Shown: positions 1 to 7,751, numbered from the stretch's first letter. The stretch: DNA of 13,867 nt from CAZRDB01 sp964598695 (GCA_964598695.1 CAZRDB010000138.1:1-13867); one strand, 5' to 3'. Numbers and translations are program-made. Notes: generated by a model from the letters alone, not told the origin.

Positions 1-1161
1 CCCCGTGCCGCGCGATCCCTCGAAGCGGCGGGGGCGATCGTCGCGGCGACGCGGCCCCTCGGCGTTCGGCTCAGGGCCTCCCTGCTCCTGCCCACCCGCG
101 CGGTGCGGGCGCGGCGCGCGGCCTTCATCCATCCAGCGCGGGCGCGCCGGCTTGCCCTTCGCCTTGGCGCCGTGCGACTCCCAGCGAGGGAGCCGCCGCC
201 AGTCGCTCTCGACGGCATCGGGACGCGTGCCTTCCGAGCGTCCCTCTCGCCCAGGGCTGCGCCGCGCTCCGGTCGTCGACCGCTCCGAGCGCCGGTCGTC
301 GCGCTCCGGTCTCCGCTCGGGCTGCTGCTCGCGGGTCTCCTCGACCGGCCGGGCCGGGGGCTTGGGGCCCATGCGCCCGACACGCAGGAAGGCCTGGTCG
401 GCGCCCGCGGGGAGCGCCAGGCCGGCCTCCTCGTAGAGGGCGCGGACCTCGTCCGGGGTCAGGTGCCGCCAGTTGGCGCGCGGGAGGTCGCCCAGGTCGA
501 CGGGGCCGACCCGGATCCGCTCGAGCCGCCGAACACGGTTGCCCGCCGCGATGAACATCCGCTTGACCTGGTGCTTGCGGCCCTCGTGAATGGTCAGCTC
601 TACCAGGGAGCCCGTACCCTCGCGCCAGTTGCGCACGAAACAGCGGGCCGGCGCCGCGCGGCCGTCGTCCAGCTCGATGCCGGCCTCGAGTTTCCGGCGT
701 TGCTCCTCGCTGAACGGCGCGCCCGTGTGGGCCACGTAGACCTTGTCGACCTCGTAGCGGGGGTGGGTCAGCCGGTGGGTCAGCTCGCCCTGGTTGGTGA
801 ACAGCAGCAGGCCCGAGACGTCGCCATCGAGCCGCCCGATCGAGTGCGCGTGGCGCAACTCGGCCGGGAAGAGGTCCATGACGATCGGGCGGTCGCGGTC
901 ATCCTCGCGGGTACAGACGTAGCCGCGGGGCTTGTGGAGCGCGAGCCACACGGGCTGGGGGAGGCCGGTGATCAGCTTGCCGTCGACCTCGATGCGGGCA
1001 TCGGGACGGACCTTCATGCCCTTCTCGGTCGCGAGTTCCCCGTCGATGCGGATGCGGCCCGCGAGGATCATCTCCTCGACGTGCCGGCGGGACTCGATCC
1101 CGCGGTTCGAGAGAAGCTTGTTGAGACGGATCAGACCGTCGTCGTCCTTGCGCCGCGCCAT
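1..1161 (-). CDS. rluB: 23S rRNA pseudouridine synthase, RluB/RsuA family (3' end cut by window edge)
   Basis: The reading frame is open from ATG at 1161 to base 1, giving 387 codons with no stop. Residues about 11-60 form an S4 RNA-binding domain. The catalytic domain follows, with GRLD at residues 109-112, where Asp112 is the expected nucleophile, in the setting GRLDGDVSGLLLFTN. The second family motif EGRKHQVKRM is at 193-202. RluB-type enzymes isomerise a uridine in 23S rRNA helix 89; RsuA/RluE/RluF relatives are hard to separate, so the symbol is a best guess. The folded part ends near residue 265. After it come at least 120 residues rich in Arg, Glu, Pro and Gly, probably a disordered RNA-contacting tail. 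A Shine-Dalgarno GAGAGG (plus-strand 1171-1176) lies 9 nt before the ATG. The gene is separated from fba upstream by a hairpin terminator. Confidence 0.88.
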   Translation of the reverse strand, partial: MARRKDDDGLIRLNKLLSNRGIESRRHVEEMILAGRIRIDGELATEKGMKVRPDARIEVDGKLITGLPQPVWLALHKPRGYVCTREDDRDRPIVMDLFPAELRHAHSIGRLDGDVSGLLLFTNQGELTHRLTHPRYEVDKVYVAHTGAPFSEEQRRKLEAGIELDDGRAAPARCFVRNWREGTGSLVELTIHEGRKHQVKRMFIAAGNRVRRLERIRVGPVDLGDLPRANWRHLTPDEVRALYEEAGLALPAGADQAFLRVGRMGPKPPARPVEETREQQPERRPERDDRRSERSTTGARRSPGREGRSEGTRPDAVESDWRRLPRWESHGAKAKGKPARPRWMDEGRAPRPHRAGGQEQGGPEPNAEGPRRRDDRPRRFEGSRGTG

Positions 1162-1270
1162 GGCGGGGCCCCTCTCTGCTCCATCGCCGGGGAGCGCCGG
1201 TCGTCACGGGCGAGTGGGCGGACCATCGGTAGCTTTCGCGCTCCCCGGGCTCGCCCCTCCGTACAAGCGA

Positions 1271-1300
1271 GAGGGCCGGAGCAGGGGTGCTCCGACCCTC
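1271..1300 (-). terminator. Hairpin terminator downstream of fba
   Basis: The arms 1271-1283 (gagggccggagca) and 1288-1300 (tgctccgaccctc) pair over 13 positions with one C/A mismatch (C-A on one transcript, G-U on the other) around a four-base loop. It lies 20 nt past the fba stop. On the minus strand it is followed by TCGCTTGT, a poor U tract, as is usual in high-GC genomes. It probably ends the fba transcript before rluB. Confidence 0.6.
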
Positions 1301-1320
1301 CGCGTCGAGTGCTCGTGGCG

Positions 1321-2334
1321 CTACCCGCGGTAGCGCGCGGCCATCTCGTCGAGCGTGACGACCGGAACCTTGGCCGCCCAGCCGGCCTGACCGAACGCGA
1401 TCATGCGGGCCTTGACGACCTCGGCCATCGCGGCACGGGCCGGCGTGAGATAGTCGCGCGGGTCGAACTTGGAGGGCTCCTCCACGAAGACCTTGCGGAT
1501 CGCGCCGGTGATCGCGAGGCGGTTGTCGGTGTCGACGTTGATCTTGCGGACGCCGTGGCGGATCCCGCGCTGGATCTCCTCGACCGGCACGCCGTAGGCC
1601 TTCTTGAGCTGGCCACCATACTGGTTGACGATGTCGACGAGTTCCTCGGGCACGCTCGACGAGCCGTGCATGACGAGGTGGGTGTTGGGCAGACGCCGGT
1701 GGATCTCCTCGATGAGCGACATCGCGAGGATCTCCCCGTCGGGCTTGCGGCTGAACTTGTACGCGCCGTGGGAGGTGCCGATCGCGACCGCGAGGGCGTC
1801 GACGCCGGTCGCGTTGACGAACTCGACGGCCTGATCCGGGTCGGTGAGGTGGGCCAGGGCGTCGACGTTGGCGCCGTGGCCGTCCTCGATGCCGCCCAGC
1901 GCGCCCAGCTCGCCCTCGACCGAGACGCCCACCGCGTGGGCGGCCTCGACGACGCTGCGGGTCACGTTGATGTTGTACTCGAGATCGGCAAGCGTCTTGC
2001 CGTCCTCCTGGAGCGAGCCGTCCATCATGACCGAGGTGAAGCCCTGCTCGATGGCCGACTTGCAGGTCGCCAGCGAGTTGCCGTGGTCCTGGTGCATCGC
2101 GATCGGGATCTCGGGGTGCAGCTCGGCAGCCGCGAGGATGAGGTGGCGCAGGTAGGCGTCGTTGCTGTACTTCCGGGCGCCGCGGCTGGCCTGGATGATG
2201 ACCGGCGACTCGGTCTCCACGGCAGCCTGCATGATCGACTGGATCTGCTCCATGTTGTTGACGTTGAACGCGCCAACGCCGTAGCCGTTCTCGGCGGCAT
2301 GGTCGAGCAGGACCCGCATGGGAACCAACGGCAT
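1321..2334 (-). CDS. fba: Fructose-1,6-bisphosphate aldolase, class II (Calvin-cycle subtype)
   Basis: This is a 337-residue cytosolic zinc enzyme that reversibly cleaves fructose 1,6-bisphosphate into dihydroxyacetone phosphate and glyceraldehyde 3-phosphate in glycolysis and gluconeogenesis. Class II hallmarks are visible: HQDHG at 81-85 (catalytic Asp83 and zinc ligand His84), MMDGS at 103-107, VEGELG at 139-144, the zinc-ligand histidines in GTSHGAYKF (His189) and VMHGSSS (His223), and NVDTD at 266-270 for phosphate and substrate binding. Length and the HQDHGNS..TC pattern fit the long Calvin-cycle subtype, but no RuBisCO or phosphoribulokinase is in view, so autotrophy cannot be inferred. 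The ATG at 2334 is chosen because AAGGAGG (plus-strand 2342-2348) sits 7 nt upstream. The frame stays open upstream to 2454, but that stretch carries the promoter. A terminator hairpin lies on each side, so the gene is probably transcribed alone. Confidence 0.97.
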   Translation of the reverse strand: MPLVPMRVLLDHAAENGYGVGAFNVNNMEQIQSIMQAAVETESPVIIQASRGARKYSNDAYLRHLILAAAELHPEIPIAMHQDHGNSLATCKSAIEQGFTSVMMDGSLQEDGKTLADLEYNINVTRSVVEAAHAVGVSVEGELGALGGIEDGHGANVDALAHLTDPDQAVEFVNATGVDALAVAIGTSHGAYKFSRKPDGEILAMSLIEEIHRRLPNTHLVMHGSSSVPEELVDIVNQYGGQLKKAYGVPVEEIQRGIRHGVRKINVDTDNRLAITGAIRKVFVEEPSKFDPRDYLTPARAAMAEVVKARMIAFGQAGWAAKVPVVTLDEMAARYRG

Positions 2335-2390
2335 GGGGAACCCTCCTTGGGGCGGAATCGGGGCCGCGGCGCGCTTGTCGCGGCCGCACC

Positions 2391-2420
2391 ATGTTGCCCC
2401 ACGAGCACCGGGACTGTCAA
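2391..2420 (-). promoter_or_regulatory. Probable sigma70-type promoter of fba
   Basis: On the minus strand a perfect -35 box TTGACA (plus-strand 2415-2420) is followed after 18 bp by CAACAT (plus-strand 2391-2396), a weak -10 with three of six matches. It lies between the upstream terminator hairpin and the fba ribosome binding site and would give a leader of about 50 nt. The position is right; the weak -10 limits confidence. Confidence 0.45.
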
Positions 2421-2426
2421 ACGGCA

Positions 2427-2451
2427 GCGGCCCGGCCGGAGGCCGGGCCGC
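2427..2451 (-). terminator. GC-rich hairpin terminator after the discoidin-domain gene
   Basis: A perfect 11-bp inverted repeat (gcggcccggcc / ggccgggccgc) encloses the loop gga. It starts 25 nt past the TAG stop of the discoidin-domain gene. Downstream on the minus strand there is only a short GTTTG, so this is either a high-GC intrinsic terminator without a clean U tract or a transcript-stabilising stem-loop. Confidence 0.6.
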
Positions 2452-2476
2452 CATCCTCGTAGGGGCCTGCCCGGCG

Positions 2477-4034
2477 CTACTCCCCGGGCTTCGCCTGGAG
2501 CTGCTTGATCAGCTCGGCCTGGCGCGCGATCTCCGCAGTCAGCCGGTCGACGAGGGCGCGCACGCCCGCGGGGTCGAGCGAGCCGTCGGGCAGCGTCGGC
2601 AGGTCGGACGAGGGCGTCTCGGCCACCGTCCCGCCGGTGGGCGCCGCGCCGCCGGCGGGCTGCGAGTCGCCCCAGACCTCGAGTTCGCTCATCTCGAGGT
2701 ACTTCTCCGCGCCGTAGTTCGAGTGGATCCGCACCAGCACGTACCGCGCCGGAACCGCGGTGAAGGTGATGACGTGCTTGTCGCGCGTCTTCGGCACCTC
2801 GGTGCGGGCGACGGAGGTGAACTCGGTCGGCTGCGTGCCGGTCGTGCTCACCAGGATCTCGACGTCGCGGGGCCAACGGAGCCCGAAGAGCCGCTCCTGG
2901 CCCGTGTCGGCCACGATCGCGACCGAGGAGACCATGTGGGTCGCGCTGTTGGCGAAGCTCACGGTGATGTCGTAGGGGTACCGCGGCTGGGTCGCGCTCA
3001 CCCAGGCGCCGCCGCCCTCGGCCGTCAGCTTGCCGTCGTTCAGCCGATCGTATGAGAAGAACGGGTCGAGGTAGTTCGGTGTGGAGACGACGCCCCCGAT
3101 GTCCTTCAGGGCGAGGTTCACCAGGCCGGCCGGTACGGCGCCTCCGTCCCCGGCAGGCGGCGTGGTGGGCTCGGTCGGTCCCGTGGGCGTGGTGGGGCCC
3201 GTCGGCTCGGTCGGTCCGGCCGGCACGGTCGTCGTCCCGCCATCGGGGATCGCCACGGTCGGGCCGGTGGGCTCGGCGGGGCCGGTGGGCTCCGCGGNNN
3301 NNNNNNNNNNNNNNNNNNNNNNNNNNNNNNNNNNNNNNNNNNNNNNNNNNNNNNNNNNNNNNNNNNNNNNNNNNNNNNNNNNNNNNNNNNNNNNNNNGGC
3401 CGGTGGGCTCGGCAGGGCCGGTGGGCTCGGCGGGGCCGGTGGGCTCGGCGGGGCCGGTGGGCTCGGCAGGGCCGGTGGGCTCGGCGGGGCCGGTGGGCTC
3501 GGCGGGCTTGCTGGTGCGGACGCCCACCTCCGCCATCTCAACGACGTTCCCGCCGCCCTGGACGCTGTTGACCGTCACACGGATCGCGACGAGTGCGGTG
3601 GGCGTGATCTTGATCTCGGCCGCAGCGTCGGAGCCGTCCAGCGTCGCGCGGGCGAGGTCGACGAGCGGACCGTCCGCTGTCGCGCGGCCCTGGATGACGA
3701 TCTCCTTCGGCCACGCGCTGGAGACGAGGTCGCGGAAGCCTGAGCGGGGATCAACGATGACGGCCTCGGTGAGGGCGGTCGCGTCGCCACCGATCCCGAC
3801 CTCGACCCACTGCGGCAGGGTCTGCGCCTCGGAGGAGCGCCAGCAGCGCTTGCTCTCGAGGCCGGCAACCCCGTCGATGAGGGCGTCGGCGCTGTACGCG
3901 AGGCCCGTCTCGGTGCTCGAGGAGGCGAGGATCGAACCTCCCGCCGCCGCCAGGCAGGGGTTTGCGTCGGTCGCGGCGGGCGCGGCCCCCGCCATCAGCA
4001 CCAGGAGGAGTCCGAGGGATGCGAACACAGGCAC
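2477..4034 (-). CDS. Secreted protein with two discoidin-like (F5/8 type C) domains and a Pro/Thr repeat linker; interrupted by an N gap
   Basis: The two halves lie in different frames only because the gap was padded to 100 N; a true gap length divisible by three rejoins them (485 residues plus the missing repeats). With GTG at 4034 the order is: signal peptide 1-20 (cut near AAPA/ATDA), a discoidin-like beta-sandwich about 25-175 (ALIDG, RCWRSSE and PQWVEVGI patterns), a linker of six-residue units AEPTGP, a second discoidin-like domain (YDRLNDGKL to LEMSELEVWG), and a short C-terminal coiled coil (LVDRLTAEIARQAELIKQLQ). Such domains usually bind glycans or surfaces; the ligand here is unknown. 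No membrane anchor or LPXTG is seen at the C-terminus. The start is uncertain. GTG 4034 has AAGGAAGGTGG upstream but no charged n-region. GTG 4055 would add Lys and Arg but lacks a Shine-Dalgarno. ATG 4109 overlaps a -10-like box. Confidence 0.8.
3262..3505 (-). repeat. 18-nt tandem repeat encoding (AEPTGP)n
   Basis: On the plus strand the unit is ggccggtgggctcggcgg. Two copies (3262-3279, 3280-3297) stand left of the N gap and six (3398-3505) right of it, differing by single changes such as cag for cgg or tcc for tcg. Three decayed units of the same length lie at 3165-3218. The array encodes the Pro/Thr linker between the two discoidin-like domains. Both sides of the gap end exactly on a unit boundary, so the missing DNA should be a whole number of units. 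Confidence 0.95.
3298..3397. other. Assembly gap of 100 N inside the tandem repeat
   Basis: Exactly 100 N is a conventional placeholder for unknown length. The reading frame and the repeat phase both require a true length divisible by 3, and most simply by 18. Confidence 0.97.
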
Positions 4035-4107
4035 GGCTCTTCCACCTTCCTTCACGGCCCGAGGGCGATTCCGCCCTGCCGGCGCCAGCGGGCGCCACCG
4101 GCGATCC

Positions 4108-4113
4108 ATTGTA
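4108..4113 (-). promoter_or_regulatory. Possible -10 element (TACAAT) for the discoidin-domain gene
   Basis: The minus strand reads GGGTACAAT, five of six matches to the -10 consensus, which stands out in about 70% GC DNA. No convincing -35 lies 16-18 bp upstream. A similar GGGGTACAAG is at plus-strand 4190-4199. The leader downstream would contain a 6-bp hairpin (ggcgcc agcg ggcgcc, 4081-4096). If real, this argues against translation starting at the ATG at 4109. Confidence 0.25.
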
Positions 4114-4261
4114 CCCGATTCTGAGACCGCCCCATCGCGCGCATTGTTCCCGCCGTACCGAAGACGTTCGCGCGGAGCGCGCGGACTCCTTGTACCCCGA
4201 CGCCCGTCGAGAGCGGCCGCGGAGGCAGGGGACAGCCGTCCGAAGGCGGAAGCCCCAGGTC

Positions 4262-4867
4262 ATGCGCCTGATCCTCATCCGCCACGGGACGACCGAACTC
4301 CTCGCGCAGCGCCGGTTCCAGGGGCACGCGGACGTCCCCCTCAGCCTCGAGGGCGTGGCCGAGGCCGATCGTCTCGCCCGGGCCCTGCGCGCTCTGCGTC
4401 CCGCGGCGTGCCTGAGCAGCGACCTCCGGCGGGCCCGTGAGACGGCCGAGATCGTGGCCTCCGCGTGGGGCGTCGAGGTCCTCCCCGAGCCCCGTCTGCG
4501 CGAGTGCTCGTTCGGGGTGTGGGAGGGGCTGACCCGGGCCGAGGCCGAAGTCGGCTGGCCGGAGGAGTTCGCTCGCTGGCGGGAGAAAGGGGAGGCAGCA
4601 CCTGGCGGAGAGGCTCCGGAGGCGGTCCGGGAGCGGATGTGGCACGTGTGCCGTGAGTGCCGCGCCAGGTGGCCCGATGCGGTCGTGGTGGCCGTCAGTC
4701 ACGCGATGGCGATCCGGATCACCCTGGCCTCCGCCCTCGGGCTCACGCCCTGCGACAGCCGTGGCAAGCTGCAACTGGCGCCTGCGAGCGCCTCCGAGAT
4801 GGAGTTCGGAGACGAGGACACGTGTCGGATCATCCGCGTGAACTGGGCGCCCGAGTGGAGCGTGTGA
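4262..4867 (+). CDS. Histidine phosphatase superfamily (phosphoglycerate mutase-like) protein
   Basis: This 201-residue cytosolic enzyme has the family's phosphohistidine motif at its N-terminus: LIRHGTTE, with Arg7, His8 and Gly9. The catalytic core continues with the SSDLRRARETAE helix (51-63), the acid Glu81 in LRECSFGVWEG, and the second active-site histidine His147 in AVSHAMAI. These show an active-type phosphatase that works through a phosphohistidine intermediate. The substrate cannot be read from the sequence: relatives include alpha-ribazole-phosphate phosphatase (CobC), glucosyl-3-phosphoglycerate phosphatase and small phosphosugar phosphatases. The ATG at 4262 is chosen because the RHG motif must lie close to the N-terminus. 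Its stop codon overlaps the GTG start of the next gene by 4 bp, so the two are probably translationally coupled, and it appears to be the first gene of a five-gene operon. Confidence 0.9.
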   Translation: MRLILIRHGTTELLAQRRFQGHADVPLSLEGVAEADRLARALRALRPAACLSSDLRRARETAEIVASAWGVEVLPEPRLRECSFGVWEGLTRAEAEVGWPEEFARWREKGEAAPGGEAPEAVRERMWHVCRECRARWPDAVVVAVSHAMAIRITLASALGLTPCDSRGKLQLAPASASEMEFGDEDTCRIIRVNWAPEWSV

Positions 4868-6414
4868 GGGCGCTCGCTCGGGGCCACGCCGGTCTGTCTC
4901 TCCTGTGGGCCGCATGGGCCGCCCTCGCACTGCTCCAGGCCCCCTCGGCGGCCGGTACCATCCGCGTCACCGTGCCGCCGGACACCACCGGGACACTCTC
5001 CCTCGGCACGCTCGGGGAGGACGGCCGCCTGACGGTGCTCACGGAGTGCCGCGCCGCCGTCGGCGAGCCCACCGAGGTCGCCACCCCGACCGAGGACCCC
5101 GGCGCCACGACCTGGGCCCTGCGCTACCGGACCGACGGTGGCCAGCTCGCCCGACTGCTGTTCCCCGACACCACGCTCGAGAGCCTGCCGCCCGCCTGCG
5201 AGATCGACTCTCCGACGTTGTTCGAGCCGGGCAAGGTTCGGGTGCTGGCGCGCGACGCCGCCCGGGCCAGCGCCAAGGTCATCGTCCTGCTCGTCACCGA
5301 ATCGGACGGCCGCACCTACGCACGCGCGCTGCAGGCGCGCGCCGGCAGCGCCGAGGTGACGCTGGAGGACATCCGTCCCGGCCTGCTCGTCGTGCATGCG
5401 GTGAGCGACGGCCTGGCCGATGCCTCCCACTCGATCCAGATTCGGCCGGGCGAGTCGACCAACATGACGCTGCTTCTCTCACGCAACGGGCAGGCCGCGG
5501 TCTCGATCGCTCCCTTCCTGAGCGCCGGAGGCGATCTCCAGGAGGGCCTCCACACCGCCGCGACCCTGGCGGTCTTCGTGCTGGTCGTCGGCATGTGGAT
5601 GCTGATCGCGACCTGTTACTCGCCGGTCTGGACCTACTTCGGCCTGCGCGACCGCCGCGCCCGCATCGTCCTCAGTCTGACCGCCGCGCTCACCGGCGTG
5701 GTGCTGCTGGGCAACGGCGTCTCGCTCATCGTGCTCGACGCGATCCGCTTCGTCCCGCTCGTGTCGGCGGTCTGCGCGCTGCAGCTCGCCTTCCTGGTAC
5801 TGGCGCTGCTCGGCTATCTCTCCCGCAAAGCATGGGTGCGCACCCTGGCCGGCCTGGGCGTCGTCTTCAGCCTCCTCGTGACGTTCGTCTTCCTGCCGAG
5901 CTTCGTGTTCGAGGGCGAGGATGCGGGCATCGGCCAGTGGCTCACCATCGCGCAGATCGCGCTGGTCTGCAGCATGGCGCTCGCGGTGACCTGGCTCGCC
6001 TTCACCGGCAGCCGCACACGGCGCGCGACGGCCAGCGGCGCGTGCCCGATCTGCGGTGCCCAGATCGACCGGCTGAGCGGCCGATGCGAGTGCCCGCCCG
6101 AGGCCGTGGGCCGCTCCGGCAAGCGCACCGCGCGGCTGACCATCCTCCACGCGGACGGGCGCAGCGCCGACATCATCATCGGTCCGCACACGAGCGTCGG
6201 CCGGGCGCAGACCTGCGACATCGCCCTGCCGAGCGACCCGCAGGTGGGGGAGATCCAGGCGACGATCGAACTCGAGGACGGCGACCTGCTCCTCCGCGAG
6301 TCCGCCGCCTCGACGGGCACCTACGTCAACGGCGAGCGGGTGACCCTGCGCCGGCTGCACGACGGAGACGAGATCCTGATGGGGGACACGTGGTTCGTCG
6401 TCGAGCTGCTGTAA
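4864..6414 (+). CDS. Membrane protein with extracytoplasmic domain, five TM helices, zinc ribbon and C-terminal FHA domain
   Basis: The product has 516 residues. A signal peptide or anchor (about 10-30) is followed by an extracytoplasmic region of about 200 residues that I do not recognise and that looks beta-rich. Five transmembrane helices follow (about 232-255, 268-292, 296-319, 327-348, 359-380). A cytoplasmic zinc ribbon, CPIC (394-397) with CEC (408-410), then an FHA domain (about 422-516) end the protein. FHA domains read phosphothreonine, but here only Gly446-Arg447 of the pocket is kept. The usual SxxH is replaced by VGEIQ (461-465), and the Asn of NGT by Thr484 (STGTYVNG). Binding to phosphothreonine is therefore doubtful; a structural or partner-docking role is possible. 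The start is GTG 4864, overlapping the phosphatase stop (GTGA). It probably works with the next gene, which has a similar plan. Confidence 0.85.
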   Translation: MRALARGHAGLSLLWAAWAALALLQAPSAAGTIRVTVPPDTTGTLSLGTLGEDGRLTVLTECRAAVGEPTEVATPTEDPGATTWALRYRTDGGQLARLLFPDTTLESLPPACEIDSPTLFEPGKVRVLARDAARASAKVIVLLVTESDGRTYARALQARAGSAEVTLEDIRPGLLVVHAVSDGLADASHSIQIRPGESTNMTLLLSRNGQAAVSIAPFLSAGGDLQEGLHTAATLAVFVLVVGMWMLIATCYSPVWTYFGLRDRRARIVLSLTAALTGVVLLGNGVSLIVLDAIRFVPLVSAVCALQLAFLVLALLGYLSRKAWVRTLAGLGVVFSLLVTFVFLPSFVFEGEDAGIGQWLTIAQIALVCSMALAVTWLAFTGSRTRRATASGACPICGAQIDRLSGRCECPPEAVGRSGKRTARLTILHADGRSADIIIGPHTSVGRAQTCDIALPSDPQVGEIQATIELEDGDLLLRESAASTGTYVNGERVTLRRLHDGDEILMGDTWFVVELL

Positions 6415-6452
6415 CCGGAGAGGTCCGTGGCGTCGGCCCGCAGGTGGTTGGC

Positions 6453-7751
6453 GTGCTCGGAAGCGCGGCGGTGGGCGCCGTCGTCACGGCTGCCGCGGTC
6501 ACCACGGTCCGTCGGCTCGTGCCCCTCTCCCACCCGCTCTTGTCCAATGTGCTCTACGCCGGCGTGCTCACCACGGCGCTCGGCCTCGCGCTCACCGTGC
6601 ACGAGTGGGCGACCGGCCCCCGCGGAGCCCTGGGCCCCCGGCTGGTCGCCGGCGCCGGGTGGCCCCTACTGGCGGGCCTCGCGGCGTTGACCCTCGCCTA
6701 CCTGTTCTATGCGGCGGGCGGCCAGGCAGGCGACGGCACGCTGGCCGGCTCGCTCGGCCGCGGTCGCGGCATCCGCTCCGCCAACATGCTGGCCTTCGTC
6801 GCCTGCGCCCTCGCCCGCGTGTCGTGGAGCGTTCCCGTGGGCGCCGCACTCGGACTTGCCCGCCTCCGCCCCGCCGAGTGGCGGGGCCGGGGCCGTGCCG
6901 CGGCGCTGGCCGGGGGCCTCGGCGGCGCGCTCGGCGGTCTGTGTTACGAGCTGGTCGTCGCCCTGCTCGAGCCGGGCGCCGGCCGCGCGGGCCTGTGGCT
7001 GCTGCCCGGCTCGGTCCGGCCGGACACCGTCGCCGGCGCGCTCTGCGGCGCCGTGCTCGGGGGCAGCATCGCGCTGGCCGACGTCCTTGGCCCCGTCGCG
7101 CGCCTCGTGCCGCGCGGGACCGAAGCCGCCCCGATCGCGCTCTTCGCCGGAACCGAGACGCTCGGACGCTCCGACGAGTGCTCCGTCCCACGACCGTGGC
7201 TTCCGGCCCCGCTGGCCGTCAGCCTGACGTGGGTGGGGAGCCCCCCGGGGCTGGCCTTCCGCTGTGAGGCCGGCACGGAGATCGCCGTGAATGGCGCCTC
7301 CCGGTCCGAGGGGAGCCTCCGCGAGGGGGATGAGGTGGGGGTCGCGGGGCAGGCGTTCACCGTCCGGTGGAACCGGCTCCGGGTGCAGGCGGGCGCCCCG
7401 GCTCCCCGCCCCGCGCCCGTTGAGGCGGCCACACCGGCCGACGCGCCGGGGCCGGCCCTAGTGCTGCTGGCAGGGCCCCGGGCGGGCGAACGGTGGCCGC
7501 TGGCCGAGGGCCTCACGGTGATCGGCAGCGAGACGGGCTGCGACATCCGCCTGCCCGACGCCGGCGTCGCCCCGCGCCACGCGACGGTGCTCGTACACGG
7601 GGGCCAGGCACGCATCACCGACGAGGGAGAGGCCGCCGACCTGCTGGTCGACGGACGCCGCGTGCCGACCAGCCTTCTCCGCGATGGCAGCCGCGTGCGC
7701 CTCGGCGCCGTCGAACTCGTCTACCTCGATCGCGACGGGGGGCGCGCGTAG
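6453..7751 (+). CDS. Polytopic membrane protein with two degenerate FHA modules
   Basis: The product has 432 residues from GTG 6453, chosen for AGGTGG 5 nt upstream; GTG 6444, or GTG 6390 overlapping the previous gene, are alternatives. About six hydrophobic segments (near 1-18, 30-52, 64-90, 110-138, 149-173, 192-217) form an N-terminal membrane part with small-residue-rich helices. Two cytoplasmic FHA-like modules follow, separated by a Pro/Ala linker (314-334). The first (about 226-306) keeps Gly238-Arg239 and a late NG but lacks SxxH. The second (about 335-426) keeps Arg375-His376 in APRHATV, but has Ser359 where the first pocket Arg should be and VDG for VNG. Cognate kinase and phosphatase genes are not in the window. 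The membrane part matches no family I know. The gene stops immediately before cax starts, so the two are probably translated together. Confidence 0.82.
   Translation: MLGSAAVGAVVTAAAVTTVRRLVPLSHPLLSNVLYAGVLTTALGLALTVHEWATGPRGALGPRLVAGAGWPLLAGLAALTLAYLFYAAGGQAGDGTLAGSLGRGRGIRSANMLAFVACALARVSWSVPVGAALGLARLRPAEWRGRGRAAALAGGLGGALGGLCYELVVALLEPGAGRAGLWLLPGSVRPDTVAGALCGAVLGGSIALADVLGPVARLVPRGTEAAPIALFAGTETLGRSDECSVPRPWLPAPLAVSLTWVGSPPGLAFRCEAGTEIAVNGASRSEGSLREGDEVGVAGQAFTVRWNRLRVQAGAPAPRPAPVEAATPADAPGPALVLLAGPRAGERWPLAEGLTVIGSETGCDIRLPDAGVAPRHATVLVHGGQARITDEGEAADLLVDGRRVPTSLLRDGSRVRLGAVELVYLDRDGGRA

Noticed and set aside
1321..2334. Calvin-cycle-type aldolase as evidence of CO2 fixation
   Set aside because: This subtype is widespread in heterotrophs, and no other Calvin-cycle gene is present.
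899..2392. 497-codon minus-strand frame overlapping fba in another phase
   Set aside because: Arg/Pro-rich shadow frame crossing both fba and rluB; it has no motifs, while the true frames do.
103..2508. Very long open frame of 801 codons on the plus strand, opposite rluB and fba
   Set aside because: It is antisense to two clearly conserved genes. Strong G/C third-position bias removes stops from the opposite strand, and the translation is low-complexity with no domain.
3262..3505. Tandem array considered as a CRISPR or as collagen-like (Gly-X-Y) repeat
   Set aside because: The units abut with no spacers, and Gly recurs every six residues, not three, so it is a Pro/Thr-rich coding repeat.
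4905..6452. Upstream extension of the second FHA protein frame through the whole preceding gene
   Set aside because: The stretch is an Arg-rich shadow of the first FHA gene; hydrophobic coding character in this frame begins only near 6453.
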